From DASTBU01 sp035711845 (GTDB lineage Bacteria; Acidobacteriota; Vicinamibacteria; Vicinamibacterales; 2-12-FULL-66-21), in the NCBI GenBank assembly GCA_035711845.1, contig DASTBU010000075.1:1-64000 (forward strand): 64,000 nt of DNA, given 5' to 3'. The position numbers and the translations under genes were made by a program. The first letter of the stretch is position 1. The number at the start of each line of letters is the position of its first letter. Shown piece by piece: positions 24,588 to 32,529 of the stretch. The notes under the pieces were generated by a model. That model was not told the origin of the DNA and did no database searches. It saw only the letters and a list, made by a program, of their open reading frames with translations.

Positions 24588-26078
24588 ATGAAGATCGGTT
24601 TCCTCAGCCTCGGCTGCCCGAAGAACCTCGTCGATGGCGAGGTCATGCTGGGCATCGCGCGGGACGCCGGGCACGAGATCACGACCGACGCGGATGGCGC
24701 GGACGTACTCGTCGTGAACACGTGCGCGTTCATCGATGCTGCGAAGCAGGAGTCGATCGACGCGATCCTCGAGATGGCGTCGCGGAAGACGAACGGCACC
24801 TGTTCGCGGCTGGTCGTCACCGGCTGCCTCGCCGAGCGGTATCGCGACGACCTGAAGAAGGCCATCCCCGAGATCGATGCGGTGCTCGGGACGGGGGACG
24901 TGCCTCTCATTCTTGATGCTCTCGGGGCTCGGGCCTCGGGGCTCGGGGCTCGAGAGTCCATGGTGGCGGCCGCCCCACTTGCATTCTTTGCCAAGTCCCC
25001 AGGCGGCCTGTCCACGACCCTGAACTCCCAAGCCCCGAGCCCCCAGCCCCGAGCCCCGGATTACCTCTATGACGCCGACACGCCGCGTCTCCTGACGACG
25101 CCGAGGCACTTTGCGTACGTGAAAGTCGCGGAAGGCTGCGATTACACGTGCGCGTTCTGCATCATCCCGACGCTGCGCGGGGCATATCGGAGCCGGAGCG
25201 CGGAATCCATCCTGCGCGAGGCGCGGGCGCTGGCGGAGCGCGGCGTCCGGGAACTGCTCCTGATCTCGCAGGACACCACTTTTTTCGGCATCGATCGCGG
25301 CGAGCGGGGTGCCCTCGCCAGGCTCCTTCGCGAGCTGAACCGAATCGACGGACTGGCGTGGATCCGGCTCCTCTACCTCTACCCCACCACGATTACCGAC
25401 GACGTGCTGGAGGCGATGGCCGACTGCGACAAGGTCTGCCGCTACGTCGATCTGCCGCTACAGCACGCATCCGCACGCATGCTCAGGAGAATGCGCCGAC
25501 CCGGCAATCGGCAGTCCCACGATCGGCTGCTCTCGCGGATCCGCGACCGCGTCCCAGGCGTGACGCTCCGGACAACGCTCATCGTGGGGTTCCCCGGCGA
25601 AACGGCACAGGACTTCGCCGAGCTCGAACGCTTCGTCGCGGATACCGCGTTCGATCATCTCGGCGTCTTCACGTACTCGCACGAGGAGGGCACGCGGGCC
25701 TTCGACCTCGCAGACGACGTGCCAGCGACCGTCAAAACGAAGCGCCGCGACACGCTCATGGCGCGACAGAAGCGAATCGTCGCCAGAGCGCAGAAAGAGC
25801 GAATCGGGAGCGTCGTTCAGCTCCTGGTGGATGGACCGTCCTGCGAGCACGAGCTGGTCGTCCAGGGCCGGCTCGAGGGCCAGGCACCGGAGATCGATCC
25901 GGTCGTCTACCTCACCGAGTGCGATCCGACAGCGTTCGGCCCGGGCGACCTCATCCGTGCCAGAATTGTCGGCGCACGCGGGTACGACCTCATCGCCTCC
26001 CCAGCGGTCGGCGTCGGGCCTCAACAGCCGGAAAGCTCGGGCGGCGAGCCAGCGCCGCTCCCGGGAATCGAGATCTGA
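24588..26078 (+). CDS. rimO: Ribosomal protein S12 methylthiotransferase RimO with repeat-encoded insert
   Basis: Predicted 496 residues, against about 430-450 usual. The radical-SAM enzyme adds a methylthio group to an aspartate of ribosomal protein S12. The N-terminal UPF0004 domain holds cluster cysteines in LGCPKN, NTCAFI and TGCLAE. The SAM-cluster motif CxxxCxxC is CDYTCAFC. A C-terminal TRAM domain follows (VQLLVDGPS onward). Between the first and second domains are about 40-45 extra residues encoded by two inverted heptamer arrays (24921-25058). They read as LGARASG-type and QAPSPQP-type seven-residue repeats. The frame is kept, so the enzyme is probably functional. Confidence 0.92.
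   Translation: MKIGFLSLGCPKNLVDGEVMLGIARDAGHEITTDADGADVLVVNTCAFIDAAKQESIDAILEMASRKTNGTCSRLVVTGCLAERYRDDLKKAIPEIDAVLGTGDVPLILDALGARASGLGARESMVAAAPLAFFAKSPGGLSTTLNSQAPSPQPRAPDYLYDADTPRLLTTPRHFAYVKVAEGCDYTCAFCIIPTLRGAYRSRSAESILREARALAERGVRELLLISQDTTFFGIDRGERGALARLLRELNRIDGLAWIRLLYLYPTTITDDVLEAMADCDKVCRYVDLPLQHASARMLRRMRRPGNRQSHDRLLSRIRDRVPGVTLRTTLIVGFPGETAQDFAELERFVADTAFDHLGVFTYSHEEGTRAFDLADDVPATVKTKRRDTLMARQKRIVARAQKERIGSVVQLLVDGPSCEHELVVQGRLEGQAPEIDPVVYLTECDPTAFGPGDLIRARIVGARGYDLIASPAVGVGPQQPESSGGEPAPLPGIEI
24921..25058. repeat. Heptamer array A8 (CTCGGGG type), inverted pair inside rimO
   Basis: Left arm 24921-24955: CTCGGGG, CTCGGGC, CTCGGGG, CTCGGGG, CTCGAGA. A 68-base spacer follows. Right arm 25024-25058 is reverse-complement in type: ACTCCCA, AGCCCCG, AGCCCCC, AGCCCCG, AGCCCCG. 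Seven bases times three give a seven-codon protein repeat, seen as LGARASG/LGARES. The array lies at the linker between two RimO domains. Confidence 0.92.
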
Positions 26079-26110
26079 GCCCGCCCTGCGGGGCGGACCC
26101 ACGGCGCGAA

Positions 26111-26140
26111 CTGCCAACACGATCTTTACTGTGTTATATT
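26111..26140 (+). promoter_or_regulatory. Candidate promoter of the rimP-nusA-infB operon
   Basis: CTGCCA (26111-26116) and TATATT (26135-26140) are 18 bases apart in a short AT-rich pocket of GC-rich DNA. It lies upstream of the leader terminator and rimP. Confidence 0.4.
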
Positions 26141-26171
26141 TATGGGTGGCAGCTTCGAGTAAGGGTACCCG

Positions 26172-26199
26172 AGTGGGCCTGTGCCCACTTTTTGTTTTT
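26172..26199 (+). terminator. Leader terminator/attenuator upstream of rimP
   Basis: AGTGGGC (26172-26178) pairs with GCCCACT (26183-26189) around four bases and runs into a T-rich tract to 26199. The position and the sequence pattern match the rimP-leader terminator known upstream of the nusA operon in many bacteria. A second stem (CCCCGG/CCGGGG, 26212-26227) follows. It may let NusA level or antitermination control the operon. Confidence 0.75.
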
Positions 26200-26314
26200 A
26201 GGGGCTGTTTCCCCCGGCGTTCCGGGGTCAGATCTCGATTTTTGCAGCGCAGAAACCGGTCCACTGCCCGATTTGGCGTGAAAATCGACAACGGGACCCC
26301 TGATCAGCAGAAGA

Positions 26315-26818
26315 GTGGCGAGCGAACGGCTGACACAGGTTCGGGCGGCAGCCGAACGGGTTGCGCAGAGCTATGGGCTGGAGATATTCGATGTCCAGCT
26401 GCGCCGGGAGTCCATTGGGACCGTGCTGCGCGTGATCATCGATCGGCCCGATCGTGGCGTGCCGGAAGCGCCAGAGGATGCCGTCGGCATCGAGGAGTGC
26501 CAGCGAGTCAGCCAGGACCTGAGCGCGATCCTCGACGTCGAGGAAGAGGCGCTTGGCGAAGCCGCGCTGGCGCAGGAATACACGCTCGAAGTCTCGTCGC
26601 CCGGTCTGGATCGGCCGCTGCGGCACGAAGCCGACTATCGGCGGTTCGTCGGGCGTCTGGCAAAAATTGTCACCACGGAAGCGATCAACGGGCAGTCCGC
26701 GTTCGCAGGTCGGATTACGGACGTCAGGGCAGGTGACGTCGTGCTCGCCGAGGGCAGGCGCACGCATCACGTCCCCCTGGACCGAATCAAGCGCGGCCAC
26801 CTGGAAGTCGAATTCTAA
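26315..26818 (+). CDS. rimP: Ribosome maturation factor RimP
   Basis: Predicted 167 residues from GTG 26315. RimP helps assemble the 30S subunit by aiding S12 and S19 binding. The N-terminal alpha/beta domain has 'SYGLEIFDVQLRRES' and 'VLRVIIDRPD'. The signature 'YTLEVSSPGLDRPL' joins it to the C-terminal SH3-like domain (FVGRLAKIV to LEVEF). It is the first gene of the operon behind the leader terminator. An array of 7-base repeats begins at its stop codon. Confidence 0.92.
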   Translation: MASERLTQVRAAAERVAQSYGLEIFDVQLRRESIGTVLRVIIDRPDRGVPEAPEDAVGIEECQRVSQDLSAILDVEEEALGEAALAQEYTLEVSSPGLDRPLRHEADYRRFVGRLAKIVTTEAINGQSAFAGRITDVRAGDVVLAEGRRTHHVPLDRIKRGHLEVEF

Positions 26819-26891
26819 CTGGTAGCTGGCAACTGGTAGCTGGCAGCTGGTAGCTGGTAGCTGGTAGCTGGTAGCTGGTAGCTGGTAGCTG
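26818..26891. repeat. Heptamer array A9 (GCTGGTA), ten units, between rimP and nusA
   Basis: Units from 26818: ACTGGTA, GCTGGCA, ACTGGTA, GCTGGCA, then GCTGGTA six times to 26887. All are in one orientation. This is the longest uninterrupted array in the window and lies inside an operon, so it is transcribed. AGCT in each unit makes the RNA able to self-pair. Confidence 0.95.
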
Positions 26892-26900
26892 TAAAAAGAT

Positions 26901-28283
26901 ATGGCAACGATCAACCCGCTGTTGCAACAGATCGACGCAATCGCGAAGGAGAAGGGCGTCGAGCCCGAAATCATCATCAGCGCCGTGCAGGACGCGCTGG
27001 AGGCGGCAGCGCGCAAACGCTACAAGAGCGAAGCGTTGCGGGCGCGGTTCAACCAGGAGAGCGGCCAGCTCGAACTCTACGCCGTGAAGAAGATCGTCGA
27101 CGAGGTGACCGACCCCTCGATACAGATTTCGCTGGCCGAAGCGCAGCAACTCTACGGCGACGAAGCCGAAGTGGACATGGAGATCGAGTTCCCCCGTCCG
27201 ACGGAGGATCTCGGGCGGATTGCCGCGCAGACCGCCAAGCAGGTGATCTTCCAGAAGGTCCGCGAGGCGGAGCGCGAAAACGTCTACGCCGAATACAGCC
27301 AGCGCATCGGCGAGGTCGTCAATGGCGTCGTCAAGCGCTTCGAGAATGGCGACATCATCGTCGAGCTCGGGAGGATCGAATCGCAGCTTCCGCGGAAGGA
27401 ACAGTCGCGCGCCGAGAACTACACGGTCGGCGATCGCGTCCGGGCAGTCATCCGGGGCGTGAACCGCAGCGCCAAGGGACCGCAGATCGTTCTCTCGCGC
27501 ACCGACCCCGCGCTCCTGATCAAGCTATTCGAGCAGGAAGTGCCCGAGATCTACGATGGCACCGTGATGATCCGCGGCGCGGTGCGCGAGGCCGGCGATC
27601 GGGCGAAGGTCGCGGTCTACTCGCGCGAGCGCGACGTGGACCCGGTCGGCGCCTGCGTCGGCATGAAGGGCACGAGGGTGCAGTCGATCATCCGCGAACT
27701 GCGCGGCGAAAAGATCGACATCGTCGAATGGTCGGACGATCCGATCGTGTTCGTCACCAACGCGATCAGCCCAGCCAAGGTCCAGCGCGTCTCCATCGTC
27801 GACGACGCCGAGAAGGTCATGGAAGTGATCGTCGAGGACAGGCAGCTGTCGCTGGCCATCGGGAAGAAGGGCCAGAACGTGAGGCTGGCCGCGAAACTGA
27901 CCGGTTGGAAGATCGACATCAAGAGCGAGGAAGAGAAGCGCCGCGAAGTCGAGGCCCAGCTCGGCGCGCTGGAGCTCGGCGAACAGCCTGCCGACGAGGT
28001 CGCCGAAGGGTCCGAGTCGCCTGTGGAGGCGCAGGACGCGCCGAGCGAGGAGGCGCAGGCTGGGATGGACGAGGAGGAGCCGGCCGCGGCGGCCGAAGGG
28101 GCGCAGGCCGAGGAGGAGCAGGACGCGAGCCTGACCGGTGGGGAGCCGGTCGAATTGGCAGCCAGCGACGCGCAGGACGCGCACATGGAGGACAACGACA
28201 CGGGGGCAGCCTCTGGCGAGGCTGTCGAAGAGGTGACCGCCGGAAGCGGCGACGAACCGGATTCAAAGGGCAATCAGTCGTAA
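26901..28283 (+). CDS. nusA: Transcription termination/antitermination factor NusA
   Basis: Predicted 460 residues. NusA binds RNA polymerase and modulates pausing, termination and antitermination. The N-terminal domain starts INPLLQQIDAIAKEKGV. An S1 domain (GEVVNGVVKRFENGDIIVEL) and two KH domains follow (the first around GACVGMKGTRVQSI, the second around LAIGKKGQNVRLAAKLTGW). The last ~100 residues are an acidic, Ala/Glu-rich low-complexity tail rather than the helical AR repeats of E. coli. Translation starts ten bases after the heptamer array, with no obvious ribosome site except AAAAAGAT. Confidence 0.95.
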   Translation: MATINPLLQQIDAIAKEKGVEPEIIISAVQDALEAAARKRYKSEALRARFNQESGQLELYAVKKIVDEVTDPSIQISLAEAQQLYGDEAEVDMEIEFPRPTEDLGRIAAQTAKQVIFQKVREAERENVYAEYSQRIGEVVNGVVKRFENGDIIVELGRIESQLPRKEQSRAENYTVGDRVRAVIRGVNRSAKGPQIVLSRTDPALLIKLFEQEVPEIYDGTVMIRGAVREAGDRAKVAVYSRERDVDPVGACVGMKGTRVQSIIRELRGEKIDIVEWSDDPIVFVTNAISPAKVQRVSIVDDAEKVMEVIVEDRQLSLAIGKKGQNVRLAAKLTGWKIDIKSEEEKRREVEAQLGALELGEQPADEVAEGSESPVEAQDAPSEEAQAGMDEEEPAAAAEGAQAEEEQDASLTGGEPVELAASDAQDAHMEDNDTGAASGEAVEEVTAGSGDEPDSKGNQS

Positions 28284-28312
28284 CGCGTTCGACACGCAGA
28301 ACTTTTAATTGA

Positions 28313-31081
28313 ATGGCAACAGTCCGGATTTACAAGGTCGCGGAGCTGCTCAACACGTCGAGCCAGGAAGTGATCGCGCTGCTCAAGCGCGATCACGGCA
28401 TCGAGGTCAAGAGCGCATCGAGCACGATCGAGGAAGTCGTTGCGCGGCAGTTCGTTGAACGCCTCGCCCGTCAGCGCAACATCAGCGTTCCGTCGAACGC
28501 GTCGTTTGCCGACTCCCCCGCTGCGTCGAGAGGCAGGAAACCCGGGAAACCACCCGAGCCTGCCCGTCCGGCAGCCCCGTCGCTGCCGCCGCCGCGCCTG
28601 ATCAAGAGCGCCAAGTTGGCGGCGCCGCCGCCCGAACTCGTTGTCGAAGCGCCGGCGGCCGAGCCGGCCGAGTCCGCGGCGCCCGTGGCGGAGGCGGCCC
28701 CCGAATTCGAGCAGGCGGAGCCTGCCATCGAAGCTGTGTCGCCGAGGGCTGCGCCAGAGCCGGTCGCGGAGTCCGAGCCGGCGTCGGTCGAAGAGCCCCT
28801 GGAGGCCGCGGAACCGCCGGCCGAACAGGCGCCGCCAGCCGCGGTGGCTGTCAAGGAGCCAGCGGCGCAGCCCGCACCGAGACCAGTCACGCCGGCACCC
28901 GGGCGTGTCGTTCCGCCGACGCTTCGTTTGCGTGTCGAAGATCCTCGGACAGGCCAAGCGCCTCCGGCGCCGCCCCGCCGTCCGGTCCTCGTGCGTCCGG
29001 CTGCACCATCGCCAGCCGGGTCACAGGCGCCGACAGGCAATCTGAGCCGGCCGGCGGCCCCGCGGCCCGGAACCGGCGCCGCCGCTCGTGCGCCACAGCG
29101 CCCTGGCGGGCCGCTGCCGCCCCGCCAGGCGCCCATGGGAGGACCGCGCCCGCTGCCCTCGCAGCCTGTGCGTCCCAGCCTCCCGCCGCGGCCCGGCATG
29201 CCGACTCCCGGATACCGGCCCCCGATGGGGCGGCCGAGTCAGCGTCCGAGCGGACCGCGGCGCGACCACACGCCGCGCGTGCCGACGTCCGCTCCGGCGC
29301 CGGCGGCGCCGCCACCGGTCACGCGCACCATCACGCTCGCGGAAGGGATGACGGTGGCGGACCTGGCCGCCAAGCTGGACGTGAAGGCCAAGGACGTCCT
29401 CCGGAAGCTGATCGAGCGCCGGATGATGATGACCATCAACAGCACGCTCGACGACGACACCGCATCGATGATCGCGCGCGAATTCGGCGCCGACGTCAAG
29501 ATGCAGACGTTCGAGGAAGAGATGCTGCAGGTCGAGGCGGAAGACGTCAGCCCCGCAGATCTTCAGACGCGCGCTCCGGTGGTCACGGTCATGGGACACG
29601 TGGACCACGGCAAGACGACGCTGCTCGACGCGATCCGCTCGGCGCGTGTGGCCGAGCGCGAGGCAGGCGGCATCACGCAGCACATCGGCGCGTACGCCGT
29701 GCAGGTCAACGACCGCAACGTCGTGTTCCTCGATACGCCGGGCCACGAAGCGTTCACGATGATGCGGGCCCGCGGCGCGCGCGTGACCGACGTCGTCATC
29801 CTCGTGGTGGCGGCAGACGACGGCGTCATGCCGCAGACGCGCGAAGCGATCGACCACGCGAAGGCAGCGGGCGTACCGATTCTCGTGGCCATCAACAAGA
29901 TCGACAAGCCGGACGCGAACCCCGACCGCGTGAAGAAGGAGCTTGCTGACCTGGGCCTCGTCCCGGAGCAGTGGGGTGGGCAGACCGTCATGGTCGAGGT
30001 GTCGGCCAAGAAGAAACAGAACCTCGAGCTCCTGCTCGAGATGATCCTGCTCGTGACCGAGATGAGCGAGCTGCGGGCCAACCCCAAGCGCAACGCGTCG
30101 GGCACCGTGCTCGAAGCGAAGCTCGACAAGGGACGCGGGCCGGTCGCTACGATTCTCGTGCAGGACGGCACGCTGCACGTCGGTGACACGTTCATCGCCG
30201 GCACTATCGTCGGCAAGGTGCGTGCACTCATCGACGATCGCGGCCGCCCGATCAAGACCGCCGGACCGTCGACCCCCGTCGAAGTGCTCGGGCTGGGCGG
30301 GGTTCCGCAGCCCGGCGATGCGTTCCAGGCGCTGGCAGACGCCGCCAAGGCGCGCCAGATCGCGTTGTTCCGACAGACGCAGGCCAAGGAAAAGGCGCTC
30401 GGCGGCAAGGGCGCGCGGCTCACGCTGGAATCGCTCCAGCAGCAGATCGCCGAAGGCGGCATGAAGGAGCTGCCGATCATCATCAAGGCGGACGTGCAGG
30501 GCTCGTCCGAAGTGCTGGCGGATACGCTCACCAAGCTGAGCGACGAAAAGGTCAAGGTGCGGATCATTCACAGCGGCGTCGGGGCCATCAACGAGTCCGA
30601 CGTCCTGCTTGCCTCCGCGTCCAATGCGATCATCATCGGCTTCAGCGTGCGGCCGGATCGTAATGCCGGCGACGTCGCCGAGCGCGAAAAGGTGGACATC
30701 CGGCTGCACTCGGTCATCTACAACGTCGTGGACGAGATGAAGAAGGCCATGACCGGCCTGCTCGAGCCGACGTTCAAGGAAGTGCGCATCGGGTCGGCAG
30801 AGGTCCGCGAGACGTTCAAGGTGCCGAAGTTTGGCACGATCGCCGGCTGCATGGTGCTCGACGGTCGCATCACCCGCGCGGGAGACACCCAGGCACGGCT
30901 CCTCCGCGACAACGTCGTGGTCTACGAGGGCAAGATCGGGTCGCTCCGGCGCTTCAAGGACGACGTGTCCGAGGTCAGGGCCGGGATCGAATGCGGTATC
31001 GGGTTCGAGAAGTTCAACGACATCAAGGTTGGGGACGTGATCGAAGTGTTCGTCACCGAACGGGTGGCCACGCCAGCCTGA
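28313..31081 (+). CDS. infB: Translation initiation factor IF-2
   Basis: Predicted 922 residues. The N-terminal IF2_N module (VRIYKVAELLNTSSQEVIALL) is followed by about 270 Pro/Ala-rich residues. A second IF2_N-like module (VADLAAKLDVKAKDVLRKLI) leads to the GTPase domain: G1 GHVDHGKTTL, G3 DTPGHEAF, G4 NKID. Domains II-IV run to the end. It positions initiator tRNA on the 30S subunit. ylxR/rnpM and the L7Ae-like gene, which often sit between nusA and infB, are absent here. Confidence 0.96.
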   Translation: MATVRIYKVAELLNTSSQEVIALLKRDHGIEVKSASSTIEEVVARQFVERLARQRNISVPSNASFADSPAASRGRKPGKPPEPARPAAPSLPPPRLIKSAKLAAPPPELVVEAPAAEPAESAAPVAEAAPEFEQAEPAIEAVSPRAAPEPVAESEPASVEEPLEAAEPPAEQAPPAAVAVKEPAAQPAPRPVTPAPGRVVPPTLRLRVEDPRTGQAPPAPPRRPVLVRPAAPSPAGSQAPTGNLSRPAAPRPGTGAAARAPQRPGGPLPPRQAPMGGPRPLPSQPVRPSLPPRPGMPTPGYRPPMGRPSQRPSGPRRDHTPRVPTSAPAPAAPPPVTRTITLAEGMTVADLAAKLDVKAKDVLRKLIERRMMMTINSTLDDDTASMIAREFGADVKMQTFEEEMLQVEAEDVSPADLQTRAPVVTVMGHVDHGKTTLLDAIRSARVAEREAGGITQHIGAYAVQVNDRNVVFLDTPGHEAFTMMRARGARVTDVVILVVAADDGVMPQTREAIDHAKAAGVPILVAINKIDKPDANPDRVKKELADLGLVPEQWGGQTVMVEVSAKKKQNLELLLEMILLVTEMSELRANPKRNASGTVLEAKLDKGRGPVATILVQDGTLHVGDTFIAGTIVGKVRALIDDRGRPIKTAGPSTPVEVLGLGGVPQPGDAFQALADAAKARQIALFRQTQAKEKALGGKGARLTLESLQQQIAEGGMKELPIIIKADVQGSSEVLADTLTKLSDEKVKVRIIHSGVGAINESDVLLASASNAIIIGFSVRPDRNAGDVAEREKVDIRLHSVIYNVVDEMKKAMTGLLEPTFKEVRIGSAEVRETFKVPKFGTIAGCMVLDGRITRAGDTQARLLRDNVVVYEGKIGSLRRFKDDVSEVRAGIECGIGFEKFNDIKVGDVIEVFVTERVATPA

Positions 31082-31100
31082 GAGACGTTCGCTCCCTCCA

Positions 31101-31523
31101 ATGCCTGCCTCACGTCCCGCTCGCGTTGGCGACCAGATACGAATCGAGATTTCAGATCTGCTGGCGCGCCAGGTGAGCGATCCGGGCATCGGCTTCATCA
31201 CCGTGACCCGCGTGACCGTCACACCGGACCTGCAGCAGGCCCGCGTGTACTACACGTCGCTCGGCGACGAGAAAGCGCGGCGGGAGTCGCAGCGCGCGCT
31301 CCAGCGCGCCGCGTCCTTTCTCCGGCGGCAGCTCGGTCAGCGGCTGCGCCTGAGGCGTGTTCCGGAACTGCAGTTCTTCTTCGACGAGAGCGTCGAGCGG
31401 CAGGACCGGATCGAGCGCATCCTGCAGGAAATCAGCGCCGAACGGGCCGGCCGTTCCGAAGCGACGGAGACCAGCGAGACCGATGAGCGCTCAGGAGACG
31501 ATGACCCAGACAGCCCGGATTAG
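31101..31523 (+). CDS. rbfA: Ribosome-binding factor A
   Basis: Predicted 140 residues. The KH-like fold is seen in 'EISDLLARQVSDPGIGFITV' and 'VTVTPDLQQARVYYT'. The closing segment 'LRLRRVPELQFFFDES' is diagnostic of RbfA, which matures the 5' end of 16S rRNA. A Glu/Ser/Asp-rich tail of about 25 residues is added. The last 23 bases overlap the start of the next gene. Confidence 0.94.
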   Translation: MPASRPARVGDQIRIEISDLLARQVSDPGIGFITVTRVTVTPDLQQARVYYTSLGDEKARRESQRALQRAASFLRRQLGQRLRLRRVPELQFFFDESVERQDRIERILQEISAERAGRSEATETSETDERSGDDDPDSPD

Positions 31524-32529
31524 CGAAGGGTGGACCCGTCAGCGGGGTGTGTTCCGCGACATCTGCCGGACCGTGCTCGAGCGAGACGCATTCCTGCTGA
31601 CGTCCCATGCGCGGCCCGACGGCGATTCGATAGGCTCCCAGCTGGCGATGGCTTTCGCGCTCGACGCCCTCGGCAAGCGCGTCCGGATCGTGAACGCCGA
31701 TCCGGCCCCCGATCACTATCGCGAGTTCCCCGGCCTGGACCGGATCGAAATCGCCTCCTCGGTTCCCGCGGGCGCCGACGCCGACACTCTCATCGTGATG
31801 GAGTGCAGCGACCTGAGCCGCACCGGCGTCGCCGGCTTCGAGGGCCGCTACATCATCAACATCGACCACCACGTCGGCAATCGGATGTATGGAGCGCTGA
31901 ACTGGTTCGACGAGACCGCCGCCGCGTGCGGCGAAATGGTGTTCGAGCTGATTCGCGCGCTCGACGTACCCTTGAGCTACGAGATCGCCACGCACATCTA
32001 CCTGGCCATTCTCACCGACACAGGCTCGTTCCACCACTCGCACATCAGCCCGCGCACGTTCGACATCTGCCGCCAGACCGTCGAAGCGGGCGTCAACCCG
32101 GCAGCGATGGCGCGGCGCGTGTTCGACAGCAACAGCTTCGGCAAGCTGAAGCTGATCGGGGCGCTCCTCAACTCGATGGAACTCGCCGACGACGGGCGGC
32201 TTGCGGTGCTCTACATGGACGACGCCATGCTGGCCGCCTGCGGGTGCACGCACAACGATACGGAAGGCGTCATCAACCTGCCGCTCACGGCGCGAGAAAT
32301 CCAGGCCGTCGTGTTCTTCAAGGTCGCCGCCAGCGGAGAGATCCGCGTCAGCATGCGATCGAAGTACGACGTGGATGTCCGGCTCGTCGCGACCCAGTAC
32401 GGCGGAGGCGGGCACAAGAACGCCGCCGGGTTCACGGTCTCGGGTCCCCTCGCCGACGCGCGGCCGAAGATCATCGAAGCGCTGACACACGCCATCGCGG
32501 AAGGGCTCCAGAGCCGGCCCACTCCATGA
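31501..32529 (+). CDS. nrnA: DHH/DHHA1 phosphoesterase (NrnA-like oligoribonuclease / pAp phosphatase)
   Basis: Predicted 342 residues. ATG 31501 is chosen because CAGGAGAC stands just before it; ATG 31483 is in frame. Motifs: SHARPDGDSIGSQ (metal), ADADTLIVMECSD, NIDHHVGN (DHH), and the DHHA1 domain ends in GGGGHKNAAGF. NrnA degrades nanoRNA and 3'-phosphoadenosine 5'-phosphate. Its place between rbfA and truB is the usual one in many bacteria. The stop overlaps truB's ATG (ATGA). Confidence 0.92.
   Translation: MTQTARISEGWTRQRGVFRDICRTVLERDAFLLTSHARPDGDSIGSQLAMAFALDALGKRVRIVNADPAPDHYREFPGLDRIEIASSVPAGADADTLIVMECSDLSRTGVAGFEGRYIINIDHHVGNRMYGALNWFDETAAACGEMVFELIRALDVPLSYEIATHIYLAILTDTGSFHHSHISPRTFDICRQTVEAGVNPAAMARRVFDSNSFGKLKLIGALLNSMELADDGRLAVLYMDDAMLAACGCTHNDTEGVINLPLTAREIQAVVFFKVAASGEIRVSMRSKYDVDVRLVATQYGGGGHKNAAGFTVSGPLADARPKIIEALTHAIAEGLQSRPTP

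Noticed and set aside
24588..26078. rimO as a pseudogene or frameshifted gene because of the repeat insert
   Set aside because: The frame is continuous across both arrays, all cluster cysteines and the C-terminal TRAM domain are present.
26818..26891. CRISPR array
   Set aside because: Units are 7 bases and contiguous; there are no spacers of regular length and no cas genes.
29021..31222. Long minus-strand open frame antisense to infB
   Set aside because: Shadow of infB, with a His/Asp-rich composition typical of antisense frames in GC-rich genes.
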